Source: Bauldia sp.
GTDB lineage: Bacteria > Pseudomonadota > Alphaproteobacteria > Rhizobiales > Kaistiaceae
Assembly (NCBI GenBank): GCA_020442095.1
Contig: JAGRKY010000628.1
Span: forward strand, 1-6,888
Length of the DNA: 6,888 nt
Direction of reading: 5' to 3'
Position 1 is the stretch's first letter, and the number at the start of each line of letters is the position of its first letter. Shown here piece by piece: positions 1 to 5,830 of the stretch. The position numbers and the translations under genes are program-made. The notes under the pieces were generated by a model. The model saw only the letters and a list, made by a program, of their open reading frames with translations. It did no database searches and was not told the DNA's origin.

Positions 1-2
1 AC

Positions 3-500
3 CAGTGGGTGGCGCGCCAGGAGGACCTGACGGCCAAGGTCGTCGGCCTGCGCTATTTCAACGTCTACGGCCCGGGCGAGGCCCACAAGGGGCGGATGGC
101 GAGCGTCATCCATCATTTCAGCCGGCAGGCCGAGACCGATGGCGTCATCAGGCTGTTCGGCGCCTCGCACGGCTTCGAGGACGGCGAGCACCGGCGCGAT
201 TTCGTCTTTGTCGGCGACGCCGTCCAGGTCAACCTCTGGGCTCTCGCCTCGCGGACCGCCAGCGGCGTCTACAATGTCGGCACCGGCCAGAGCCGCAGCT
301 TCAACGACGTCGCCCGGGCGGTGATTGATTTCCACGGCCGCGGCGAGATCGAATACATCCCCTTCCCCGACGACCTCCGCGGCGCCTACCAGGCGGTCAC
401 CCAGGCGGACATCGATCGCCTGCGCCGCGACGGCTATGCCGAGGCCTTCGTCTCGATCGAGGAAGGCGTGCCGGAAACCCTGGGTTCGAACCAGGGATAG
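3..500 (+). CDS. hldD: ADP-L-glycero-D-manno-heptose 6-epimerase, C-terminal half (5' end cut by window)
   Basis: This enzyme (HldD/RfaD, extended short-chain dehydrogenase superfamily, NADP-dependent, cytoplasmic) converts ADP-D-glycero- to ADP-L-glycero-D-manno-heptose, the last step in making the LPS inner-core heptose donor. The frame is open from the left edge; about 165 residues are visible of roughly 310-330 usual for the family, so the Rossmann NADP-binding half and the YxxxK pair lie outside. The visible part reads RYFNVYGPGEAHKGRMASV, then RRDFVFVGDAVQVNLW, YNVGTG, IEYIPFPDDLRGAYQAVTQAD and a GY..AF..IEEGV tail, which follows the E. coli enzyme block by block; the lysine of HKG corresponds to the catalytic Lys178 there. 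After EEGV the protein ends PETLGSNQG rather than the usual aromatic Y..W-type tail, and a hairpin covers these codons. Identification is very secure; whether the native 3' end is preserved is not. Confidence 0.96.
   Translation, partial: QWVARQEDLTAKVVGLRYFNVYGPGEAHKGRMASVIHHFSRQAETDGVIRLFGASHGFEDGEHRRDFVFVGDAVQVNLWALASRTASGVYNVGTGQSRSFNDVARAVIDFHGRGEIEYIPFPDDLRGAYQAVTQADIDRLRRDGYAEAFVSIEEGVPETLGSNQG
478..496. repeat. Perfect 6-bp inverted repeat at the hldD 3' end
   Basis: CCCTGG, a 7-nt spacer GTTCGAA, then CCAGGG, ending two bases before the hldD stop codon. Its core GGTTCGAACC is a perfect 10-bp palindrome and looks like a tRNA T-loop (GGTTCGA). It could be a short terminator or attenuator stem, although no T-tract follows, or a trace of a recombination junction. 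The repeat itself is directly visible; its role is unknown. Confidence 0.5.
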
Positions 501-522
501 TCGGCGGGTCTCCGTCATCGCA

Positions 523-537
523 GTCGGCTGATCCGAC
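523..537. terminator. Weak hairpin between convergent hldD and araC-type gene
   Basis: GTCGG-CTGAT-CCGAC forms a 5-bp stem with a 5-nt loop, 23 bp after the hldD stop and inside the 122-bp convergent gap (501-622). There is no T-tract on either strand, so it is not a classical intrinsic terminator. I see nothing else of substance in this gap. Confidence 0.2.
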
Positions 538-622
538 GACGGCTCTCAGAAGCGAAGCGGACATCGTCTGTTCGCGTGAGGATGCCCGCGAAGCGCAATG
601 TGCCGGCATGCGAAACCGGAAC

Positions 623-1636
623 CTACCGCCCGGAACCGATCCTCAGCCGGTGCGCGCGCGGTGCTTCGCCAGTCCAGCGGCGATAACTCCGGCTGAAGGC
701 CGCCTCGCTGGACAGTCCGCATTGCCAGGCAACGTCCTTCAACGGAACGTCGGTATGCGTCACGAGATCGACCGCGACCCCGCGACGGATGTCGTCCCGG
801 ACGGATCGAAACGTCAGTCCATGCGCCGCGAAAATGCGCTGGATGCGTCGGCGGCTCGATCCGCAGACCAGCGCCAGCCTGGCAAGATCGAACGCCTCGT
901 TCGCGAGGTTGTCGCGAATGAATTCCCGGATGGAGGCTAGCGGAACATCTTCCTGATCCGGCGGGCCGGCCACATGCTCGCGCGGATCGGACACCAGCCA
1001 GCGGGGCGAGAACCTGGCGACCAGCCACTCCGGGGGAAAAGCTATCGACAGCGCGACGCTCGGCGAAAGGACCATCGACTGCGCGGGCAGGAAGCCGGGC
1101 GGCACGGCCTCGAAAGACGGCGCCGAGACCAGGATCCGGCGGGGATCGAAGACCTTTCCCAGCCCACTCCGGAAAAGGGCCACGTAGAACACGACAAGGA
1201 CCGCATCCGCCTGGGGTGTCGGCCGCTCGACCCGGCGGGTACGGCGGATGCTGAAGACGGCCGCCTCATGAGTCACATTGAGCGCGTAGACGATATTGTC
1301 GAACTGGCGTCCGGTTTCGAGGACAGCGCCAACCAGGAAATCGTCAAGGCTCGTTGCGCGCGTGGCGGACTCACGCAGCGTGGGAACGCCGCGCAACGCC
1401 GCGTCGCGAGCGAGGTTCGCGCAAAAATAGGAATCGCCCAACGCGACCGCCATGTCCTCCAGTGCCGAATAAAGAGCGGACGCGACGATCAGGTGGTTGG
1501 GATCGTCCAATGCCTCGAGCGGTATGGCGTTCTTCTGCAAGACCTTGCCGATGTCGCCTCCGCGCCTGCGGAACGGCTCGACGAACTGCTGCAGGACCAC
1601 CGCGCGGGTGAATCTCGGGTCGGTCGTCGTTTTCAT
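623..1636 (-). CDS. AraC-family transcriptional regulator (arabinose-binding-like N-domain)
   Basis: This is a probable cytoplasmic DNA-binding regulator of 337 residues. Residues about 15-210 resemble the arabinose-binding-like sensor domain of OruR/ArgR-type AraC proteins (FVEPFRRRGGDIGKVLQKNAIPLEAL at the start, then a helical region around FCANLARDAALRG). Residues about 233-333 are the AraC/XylS double helix-turn-helix: LASIREFIRDNL, LARLALVCGSSRRRIQRIF (first HTH), then VPLKDVAWQCGLSSEAAFSRSYRRWTGEAPRAHR (second HTH and signature). I chose the ATG at 1636 because AGGAAGGGA lies upstream and the protein then begins at the usual family position; an in-frame ATG at 1711 would add 25 unlike residues and has no ribosome-binding site. 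It diverges from the Tat-exported amidohydrolase, its most likely target, and a dyad in between is a candidate operator. Codons such as AGA, ATA, CTT and TAT appear more freely than in the heptose genes. The inducer is unknown. Confidence 0.9.
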   Translation of the reverse strand: MKTTTDPRFTRAVVLQQFVEPFRRRGGDIGKVLQKNAIPLEALDDPNHLIVASALYSALEDMAVALGDSYFCANLARDAALRGVPTLRESATRATSLDDFLVGAVLETGRQFDNIVYALNVTHEAAVFSIRRTRRVERPTPQADAVLVVFYVALFRSGLGKVFDPRRILVSAPSFEAVPPGFLPAQSMVLSPSVALSIAFPPEWLVARFSPRWLVSDPREHVAGPPDQEDVPLASIREFIRDNLANEAFDLARLALVCGSSRRRIQRIFAAHGLTFRSVRDDIRRGVAVDLVTHTDVPLKDVAWQCGLSSEAAFSRSYRRWTGEAPRAHRLRIGSGR

Positions 1637-1689
1637 AACGGCGAAAGTCCCTTCCTGCCGGCATTGCGGAGCCGCGCCGACTTTGCCTG

Positions 1690-1720
1690 ACGTGCCGGAA
1701 TAATGACCCATCCGGCATGT
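1690..1720. promoter_or_regulatory. Inverted repeat, candidate AraC-type operator
   Basis: ACGTGCCGGA (1690-1699) and TCCGGCATGT (1711-1720) are inverted copies matching at 9 of 10 positions, with an 11-bp spacer. The half-sites are therefore 21 bp apart, about two helical turns, as expected for a dimeric regulator binding one DNA face. The dyad lies in the 184-bp region between the divergent regulator and amidohydrolase. A further CCGGCAT copy occurs at 1658-1664. The repeat is seen directly; binding by the adjacent regulator is inference. Confidence 0.5.
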
Positions 1721-1727
1721 GGAGCAA
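1700..1727 (-). promoter_or_regulatory. Candidate sigma70-like promoter of the AraC-type gene
   Basis: Reading the minus strand, TTGCTC (1727-1722) and CATTAT (1705-1700) are separated by 16 bp. A start near 1693 would leave a leader of about 57 nt before the ATG at 1636 and would rule out the longer 1711 start. The elements lie in and beside the inverted repeat at 1690-1720, which would fit autoregulation. Judged by eye only; no scoring was possible. Confidence 0.35.
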
Positions 1728-1751
1728 AATGAGGAACCGCCCTATTTGCTA

Positions 1752-1770
1752 TCCGAATCGGAGCTTCGGA
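1752..1770. repeat. Second inverted repeat in the amidohydrolase leader
   Basis: TCCGAA (1752-1757) and TTCGGA (1765-1770) are perfect inverted copies around a 7-bp spacer. The first arm is also part of an 11-bp palindrome TCCGA-A-TCGGA (1752-1762). It lies 50 bp before the chosen start codon, so it could be an operator or an mRNA stem-loop in the leader. I see no convincing -35/-10 pair for the amidohydrolase, which would fit a promoter that needs an activator. Confidence 0.35.
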
Positions 1771-1820
1771 GGAAACGGCCCCCAAATGTTCGGGACGGGC
1801 CGCATGAAGGGAGCAGGGTC

Positions 1821-3530
1821 ATGAACGGCAAGCAGGTAGCCCGTCGCAAATTCACCATAGGCGCCGCCGCGGCGTTCACCGCGGCAATCGCGGCGGTGGT
1901 GCCGGGCGCACCGGCGCTCGCGCAGGACTTTGATCTCGTGATCAATGGCGGCCGGGTCATGGACCCGGAAACGATGTTCGATTCGATCGCCAACGTCGGC
2001 ATCAAGGACGGCCTGATCGCTGCCATCACCACCGATACGATAACGGCCCCCGAGGTCATCGACGCGGCGGGACTTGTTGTCGCGCCGGGCTTCATCGACA
2101 CCCATTTCCACGCGGTCGATCCCTTTGCCACCAAGATGTCGCTGCGCGATGGCGTGACGACCGGCATGGACCTCGAATTCGGCGCGGTGAACGTCAACGA
2201 CTGGTACGCGAAGAAGGCGGACGAAGGCTGGCAGGTCAACTACGGCACAACGACCAGCCACAACGGCGCGCGTATGATGGTGCTCGACCCGGAAACCGAC
2301 ATCAAAGAGCCGGTCGACTTCTCCAATGCCCAGCTATACATCGGCAAGGCGCTCTCGGATGGCGTCGCCGGCTGGTCGGTGACGCGCAGCACCATCGACC
2401 AGATGAATGCCGTGATGAAGATCCTCGACGAGGACCTGCGCGTCGGCGCGCTCGGCGTCGGCATCGGCGCCGCCTACATGGCAACGGGCATGACCAGCTA
2501 CGAGATGTTCGAGGCCCAGCGCACGGCCGCCCGTTACGGGCGTCTCGCCTCGATCCACACCCGCTACCATCTGTCGGCCGAGACACCGACCGAAGCGCCG
2601 ATCGCTTTCGACGAAGCCTTCACCAACGCCATGCTGCTCGATGCACCGCTGCTGATGGCGCATGACAACGACTACGGCTGGTGGGAGATCGAGGAGAAGC
2701 TGCAGCTCGCCCGCGCCAAGGGGCTCAACATGTGGGCGGAATACTATCCGTATGACGCCGGCTCAACCCCGGTCAGCGCCGATTTCCTCCAGCCGGCGAT
2801 CTGGCTGGACACCTACGGCAACACCTATGAGGAGACGCTCTACGACCCGTTGCAGGACAAGTTCCTGACCCGTGAAGACTATGACGAGCTCATTAAATCC
2901 GATCCGGGGCGGTCCATGGTCGTCTTCCTGCCGCCGCGTCAGGCATGGATGCCCTACTGGCTGAACATTCCGCACATGACCGTCGCCAGCGATGCGATGG
3001 CCGGCGTCGGCAAGGACGGCAACCTGCTGCCCTGGAACGCGGACTATTCTGCCTACGCCGGCCATCCGCGCACCGCCGGCACTCATGCGAGGAGCCTGCG
3101 CATGGGGCGCGAGCAGGGTGTGCCTTTGATGTTCACGCTGGCGCAACTCAGTTACTGGACCGCGCTGCACATGGGCGACGCGGGCCTCGAAGCGATGAAG
3201 GAGCGCGGTCGCGTCCAGATCGGCAAGGTCGCCGACCTGACGCTCTTCGATCCGGAGACGGTCACCGATAACGCGACATACAAGGCCGGCGAGAATGGCC
3301 TGGCGTCGACGGGCATTCCCTATGTGATCGTCGATGGCGTCGTCGTCGTTGAGGATTCCACGGTCCTCGACGTGAAAGCCGGCCAGCCGATCCGCTATCC
3401 GGTCGAGGACAAGGGCCGGTTCGAACCGGTCAATGTCGCCAAGTGGATCAACGAGAAGACAATCCTGTCGACCCCGTATCCGGCCGCGCCAGACGACACG
3501 GGAGCAGCCACCGAACTCGGCGACAAGTAA
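1821..3530 (+). CDS. Tat-exported amidohydrolase, N-acyl-D-amino-acid deacylase-like
   Basis: A 569-residue metal-dependent hydrolase of the amidohydrolase superfamily (Amidohydro_3 / D-aminoacylase branch), probably removing an acyl group from an N-acyl-D-amino acid such as N-acyl-D-glutamate. Residues 1-35 form a twin-arginine signal (ARRKFTIG, an Ala-rich hydrophobic core, then ALAQ as cleavage site), so it likely folds in the cytoplasm and acts in the periplasm. The first beta-sandwich part reads DLVINGGRVMDPET, followed by GFIDTHFH with metal ligands H95 and H97. GVTTGMDLEFG places E119 where many relatives have a bridging Cys. H246 (SIHTRYH), H281 (MAHDND), YPYDAGST near 309-316 and D391 (VASDAM) match the D-aminoacylase ligand and catalytic pattern. 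GKVADLTLFDPETV and IVDGVVVVEDS close the sandwich domain. The ATG at 1821 is chosen for the AAGGGAG upstream and because it opens the Tat signal. It is longer than typical cytoplasmic D-aminoacylases (about 480 residues). Control by the divergent AraC-type regulator is inferred. Family is secure, substrate is not. Confidence 0.9.
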   Translation: MNGKQVARRKFTIGAAAAFTAAIAAVVPGAPALAQDFDLVINGGRVMDPETMFDSIANVGIKDGLIAAITTDTITAPEVIDAAGLVVAPGFIDTHFHAVDPFATKMSLRDGVTTGMDLEFGAVNVNDWYAKKADEGWQVNYGTTTSHNGARMMVLDPETDIKEPVDFSNAQLYIGKALSDGVAGWSVTRSTIDQMNAVMKILDEDLRVGALGVGIGAAYMATGMTSYEMFEAQRTAARYGRLASIHTRYHLSAETPTEAPIAFDEAFTNAMLLDAPLLMAHDNDYGWWEIEEKLQLARAKGLNMWAEYYPYDAGSTPVSADFLQPAIWLDTYGNTYEETLYDPLQDKFLTREDYDELIKSDPGRSMVVFLPPRQAWMPYWLNIPHMTVASDAMAGVGKDGNLLPWNADYSAYAGHPRTAGTHARSLRMGREQGVPLMFTLAQLSYWTALHMGDAGLEAMKERGRVQIGKVADLTLFDPETVTDNATYKAGENGLASTGIPYVIVDGVVVVEDSTVLDVKAGQPIRYPVEDKGRFEPVNVAKWINEKTILSTPYPAAPDDTGAATELGDK

Positions 3531-3538
3531 AGCCCATT

Positions 3539-3570
3539 GTCGATCGCCATCGGCGCGCGTGGCGAGCGAC
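3539..3570. terminator. Hairpin between convergent amidohydrolase and waaC, possible bidirectional terminator
   Basis: GTCGATCGCCA (3539-3549) pairs with TGGCGAGCGAC (3560-3570) around a 10-nt loop, with a single A-G mismatch in 11 positions. It nearly fills the 39-bp gap between the two facing stop codons and reaches the last base of the waaC stop. Neither side has a T-tract, so it may protect 3' ends or block read-through rather than act as a classical intrinsic terminator. Confidence 0.45.
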
Positions 3571-4592
3571 TAGGCGCGGCTTGCCACCGCCTCGATCGCG
3601 TCGACCACGTCATAGGGGTCGATCGCCTGCATGCAGCAGCGGCCGCCGGGTTCGCGGTCGCAGGTCCGGCGCCGGCAGGGCGCCTCCCGGTAGGACGAGG
3701 CGAGCACGGTCTGGTCCTTGCCATAGGGCCCGGTCAGCCCCGGGTCGGTCGGCCCGAACAGCCAGATGCCGGGAACGTCGAGCGCGGTCGCCAAGTGCAT
3801 CAGCCCGGAATCGAGGCCGACGGCGAAATCCGCCCCTGAAACGACCCGCGCGAGTTCGGCGCCGGCCATCACCGTCGGCAGCACATGCACGCCTTCGATG
3901 TCGATCGCCAGCCGTTCGGCGCGCGCCTTCTCGTCCGGCGTCCCCCAGGGCAGCACCACCGAGCGGCCGCCCTTGGTGATCTCGGCGATGACGCCGCGCC
4001 AGTTGCGCTCCGGCCAGAGCTTGGTGTCCCAGCTCGCCGAATGCATGACGATGGCGTAGCGGCCGGGCAGCGCCACGTCGCGACCGCCGAGCACGCGGAG
4101 CCCGTAGCGCCCCTGCCCGATCGGAACCTGATAGCCGACCGCGCCGGCAAGCAGCCGCCGGCTCCGCTCCACCGCATGCATCGCCCGCGGCACGCCGATC
4201 TTCCAGCGGTAGAGCCGGCTCGCGGCCGGCTCGCGGGCGCTCTCCGCGTCGTAGCCGGCGACGCCGGTCCCGGCGAGCAGCGCGGGGATGGCGCTCTTCA
4301 TCAGCCCCTGCAGGTCGACGACGAGGTCGTAGCGCCGTCCGCGCAGCGTCCGGCCGAGGCGGACCGCCTCCATCGGGATCAGCGCCCAGCGGGTCGGCGG
4401 CGAGCGCAGGCGGCGGAACGATACGGCATGAATCTTCGAGACCGCCGGATGCAGCGCGACGAACGGCGCAAAGGAATCTTCCACCAGCCAGTCGATCTCG
4501 ACATCGGGCCGGGCGGCCCTCAGGTCGCTGATCGCCGGGAAGGTGTGGATGACGTCGCCGAAGGACGTCAGCTTGACGATCAGGATCTTCAT
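3570..4592 (-). CDS. waaC: Lipopolysaccharide heptosyltransferase I
   Basis: A 340-residue GT9-family glycosyltransferase that transfers L-glycero-D-manno-heptose from its ADP donor to the first Kdo of Kdo2-lipid A at the inner face of the inner membrane. The N-terminus MKILIVKLTSFGDVIHTFPA matches WaaC/RfaC, with the conserved catalytic-region Asp at D13. WLVEDSFA and DLQGLMKSA follow the acceptor-domain pattern. The C-terminal donor domain has the Lys-Trp-Pro block (K191, SWDTKLWPE) and GLDSGLMHLATALDVPGIWLFGPTDPGLTGPYG with D261, the ADP-heptose binding signature. A cysteine-rich end (C306, C311, C319, C320) resembles the CxxC...CM tail of GT9 enzymes. The ATG at 4592 overlaps the gmhB stop as ATGA, implying translational coupling; a longer open frame to 4871 runs out of frame through gmhB and is not used. 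WaaF is the main alternative but fits less well. Confidence 0.92.
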   Translation of the reverse strand: MKILIVKLTSFGDVIHTFPAISDLRAARPDVEIDWLVEDSFAPFVALHPAVSKIHAVSFRRLRSPPTRWALIPMEAVRLGRTLRGRRYDLVVDLQGLMKSAIPALLAGTGVAGYDAESAREPAASRLYRWKIGVPRAMHAVERSRRLLAGAVGYQVPIGQGRYGLRVLGGRDVALPGRYAIVMHSASWDTKLWPERNWRGVIAEITKGGRSVVLPWGTPDEKARAERLAIDIEGVHVLPTVMAGAELARVVSGADFAVGLDSGLMHLATALDVPGIWLFGPTDPGLTGPYGKDQTVLASSYREAPCRRRTCDREPGGRCCMQAIDPYDVVDAIEAVASRA

Positions 4593-5176
4593 GGGGTCAG
4601 GGCCGACAAATCGTCGATCAGGTCGAGCGGGATGGAGAGGTTCCAGCCCGCCCTTCCCTCGCGCTCCCGGACACCATAGCCGGTCAGCACATGGACCGCG
4701 CGCCCGACCCCCGCCGCATCGGCCGCACGCAAGTCGCTCGGCATGTCGCCGACGAGCAGCGAGGCCGGCAGATCGAGGTCGAGCCGGCGGGCCGCCTCGA
4801 CGATCATGCCGGGCGCGGGCTTCCGCCAGCCGCAGGACGCCCCCTCCTCCGGCGTGTGGCCGCAGGCGCATTCGGCGTCGATGGTCACGCCTTCCTCCGC
4901 GAGCTCTCCCCTCACCCGCGCCGCCACCCGGTCATAGTCCTCCCAGCCGAAAAGCCCGCGGCCGACGCCGGACTGGTTGGTGACCAGCACCAGCGCATAG
5001 CCGGCCTCCGCGAAACGGCGAAGCGCCGCGGCGGTTTCGGGGAAGAGCTTCACCTTGTCGGGGTCCGAGAGGTAGCCGGGGTCGTCGAGGATCGTGCCGT
5101 CGCGGTCGAGGAACAGCGCCGGGCATTGCCGCCGCGGATTCGCGGCGACGCGGATGCGATGCATGTCATCGCTCAC
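4589..5176 (-). CDS. gmhB: D-glycero-D-manno-heptose 1,7-bisphosphate 7-phosphatase
   Basis: A 195-residue HAD-superfamily (HisB-N/GmhB) phosphatase that removes the 7-phosphate from heptose 1,7-bisphosphate in the cytoplasm. HAD motif I is FLDRDGTIL with nucleophile D24 and acid/base D26; motif II is VLVTNQSGVGRG (T66); motif III is WRKPAPGM (K119); motif IV is VGDMPSDLRAA (D144, D148). The family's structural zinc loop is CxH...CxC. Here C105, H107 and C115 are present but the fourth position is W117, giving CGW instead of CDC; an extra C103 stands nearby. The start is given as GTG at 5176, 6 bp after the gmhA stop; ATG at 5164 (MHRIRVAAN) is an equally possible start, and neither has a strong ribosome-binding site. 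The stop overlaps the waaC start by 4 bp. Function is firm from motifs and neighbours. Confidence 0.93.
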   Translation of the reverse strand: MSDDMHRIRVAANPRRQCPALFLDRDGTILDDPGYLSDPDKVKLFPETAAALRRFAEAGYALVLVTNQSGVGRGLFGWEDYDRVAARVRGELAEEGVTIDAECACGHTPEEGASCGWRKPAPGMIVEAARRLDLDLPASLLVGDMPSDLRAADAAGVGRAVHVLTGYGVREREGRAGWNLSIPLDLIDDLSALTP

Positions 5177-5182
5177 GGAGCG

Positions 5183-5782
5183 TCACGCCCCGTCGGTGAA
5201 GGCGTCGTCGATGGCGGCGCAGAGGAGATGTCCAAGGAAGATATGCACCTCCTGGATATGGGCCGTAATCGCCGAGGGCACAATGAGGCAATGGTCGGCG
5301 AGCCCGCCCGCGGCTATCTCGCCACCGTCGCGACCGGTCAGGCAGGCGGTGGCAAGGCCGCCCGCCCGCGCCGCGACCAGCGCCGCGGTGACGTTCGGCG
5401 AGTGTCCGGAAGTGGTCAGGCCGATCAGCATGTCCCCCGGCCGGCCGAGCGCCTCCACCTGGCGGGCGAAGACCTGTTCGTAGCCGAGGTCGTTGCTCGC
5501 CGCGGTCAGGGTCGAGGTGTCGGTGGTCAGCGCGATCGCCGCGAGCCCCCGCCGCGTCGTTTCGAAACGCACGGTGCATTCCGTCGCGATATGCTGGGCG
5601 TCGGCCGCGCTGCCGCCATTACCGCACAGGAGAAGCTTGCCCCCGGCGCCGAGCACCGATATAGCCGCATCGGCGAGTTTGGCCGTCGGTTCAAGCAGTT
5701 CGCGCGAACGCTCGAAAACGGCGCGATGTTCGTCATAACGGCGGGTGAATTCGGCCGCCACCGCGGCGCGGTCGGGTTTCAA
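5183..5782 (-). CDS. gmhA: Phosphoheptose isomerase (sedoheptulose 7-phosphate isomerase)
   Basis: A SIS-domain, zinc-dependent cytoplasmic isomerase that makes D-glycero-D-manno-heptose 7-phosphate from sedoheptulose 7-phosphate, the entry step of the pathway. Motifs: LLCGNGGSAADAQHIATECTVRF (sugar-phosphate loop and zinc ligands H64 and E68), ALTTDTSTLTAASND, GRPGDMLIGLTTSGHSPNV (second phosphate loop) and AHIQEVHIFLGH with ligands Q177 and H185. There is no in-frame ATG near the family N-terminus. I chose TTG at 5782 because GAAGG (minus strand, 5797-5793) lies 10 nt upstream and the product is then 199 residues, close to the family's 190-200. GTG at 5761 or TTG at 5824 are alternatives. 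The frame stays open far upstream, antisense to hldE, which is a GC-rich shadow. It is first gene of gmhA-gmhB-waaC and divergent from hldE. Confidence 0.93.
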   Translation of the reverse strand: MKPDRAAVAAEFTRRYDEHRAVFERSRELLEPTAKLADAAISVLGAGGKLLLCGNGGSAADAQHIATECTVRFETTRRGLAAIALTTDTSTLTAASNDLGYEQVFARQVEALGRPGDMLIGLTTSGHSPNVTAALVAARAGGLATACLTGRDGGEIAAGGLADHCLIVPSAITAHIQEVHIFLGHLLCAAIDDAFTDGA

Positions 5783-5830
5783 TGGTATTCGACCTTCAAG
5801 GAATGTGGCAGGAAACCGGTCCAAACGGCG

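Noticed and set aside
478..500. Possible tRNA gene or tRNA fragment (GGTTCGAACC)
   Set aside because: The bases before it encode HldD and cannot fold into D- and anticodon arms. The perfect stem encloses GTTCGAA rather than a standard T-loop register, and no acceptor stem is present.
601..637. TGCCGGCATG and two direct CCGGAACC copies at the 3' end of the AraC-family gene
   Set aside because: They are short GC-rich words, one inside coding sequence, and likely occur by chance. The first resembles the candidate operator half-site but is far from any start codon.
974..1690. A 238-codon plus-strand open frame opposite the AraC-family gene
   Set aside because: It is antisense to clear AraC domains and has low-complexity Arg/Gly/Asp-rich composition with no recognisable motif.
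1719..1820. Upstream GTG start adding 34 residues to the amidohydrolase
   Set aside because: It would bury the twin-arginine signal inside the protein and lacks a ribosome-binding site, whereas the ATG at 1821 has AAGGGAG upstream.
4593..4871. Extra 93 codons at the front of waaC
   Set aside because: They run on the same strand but out of frame through gmhB. The WaaC N-terminus MKILIVK begins at 4592 and overlaps the gmhB stop in a normal ATGA coupling.
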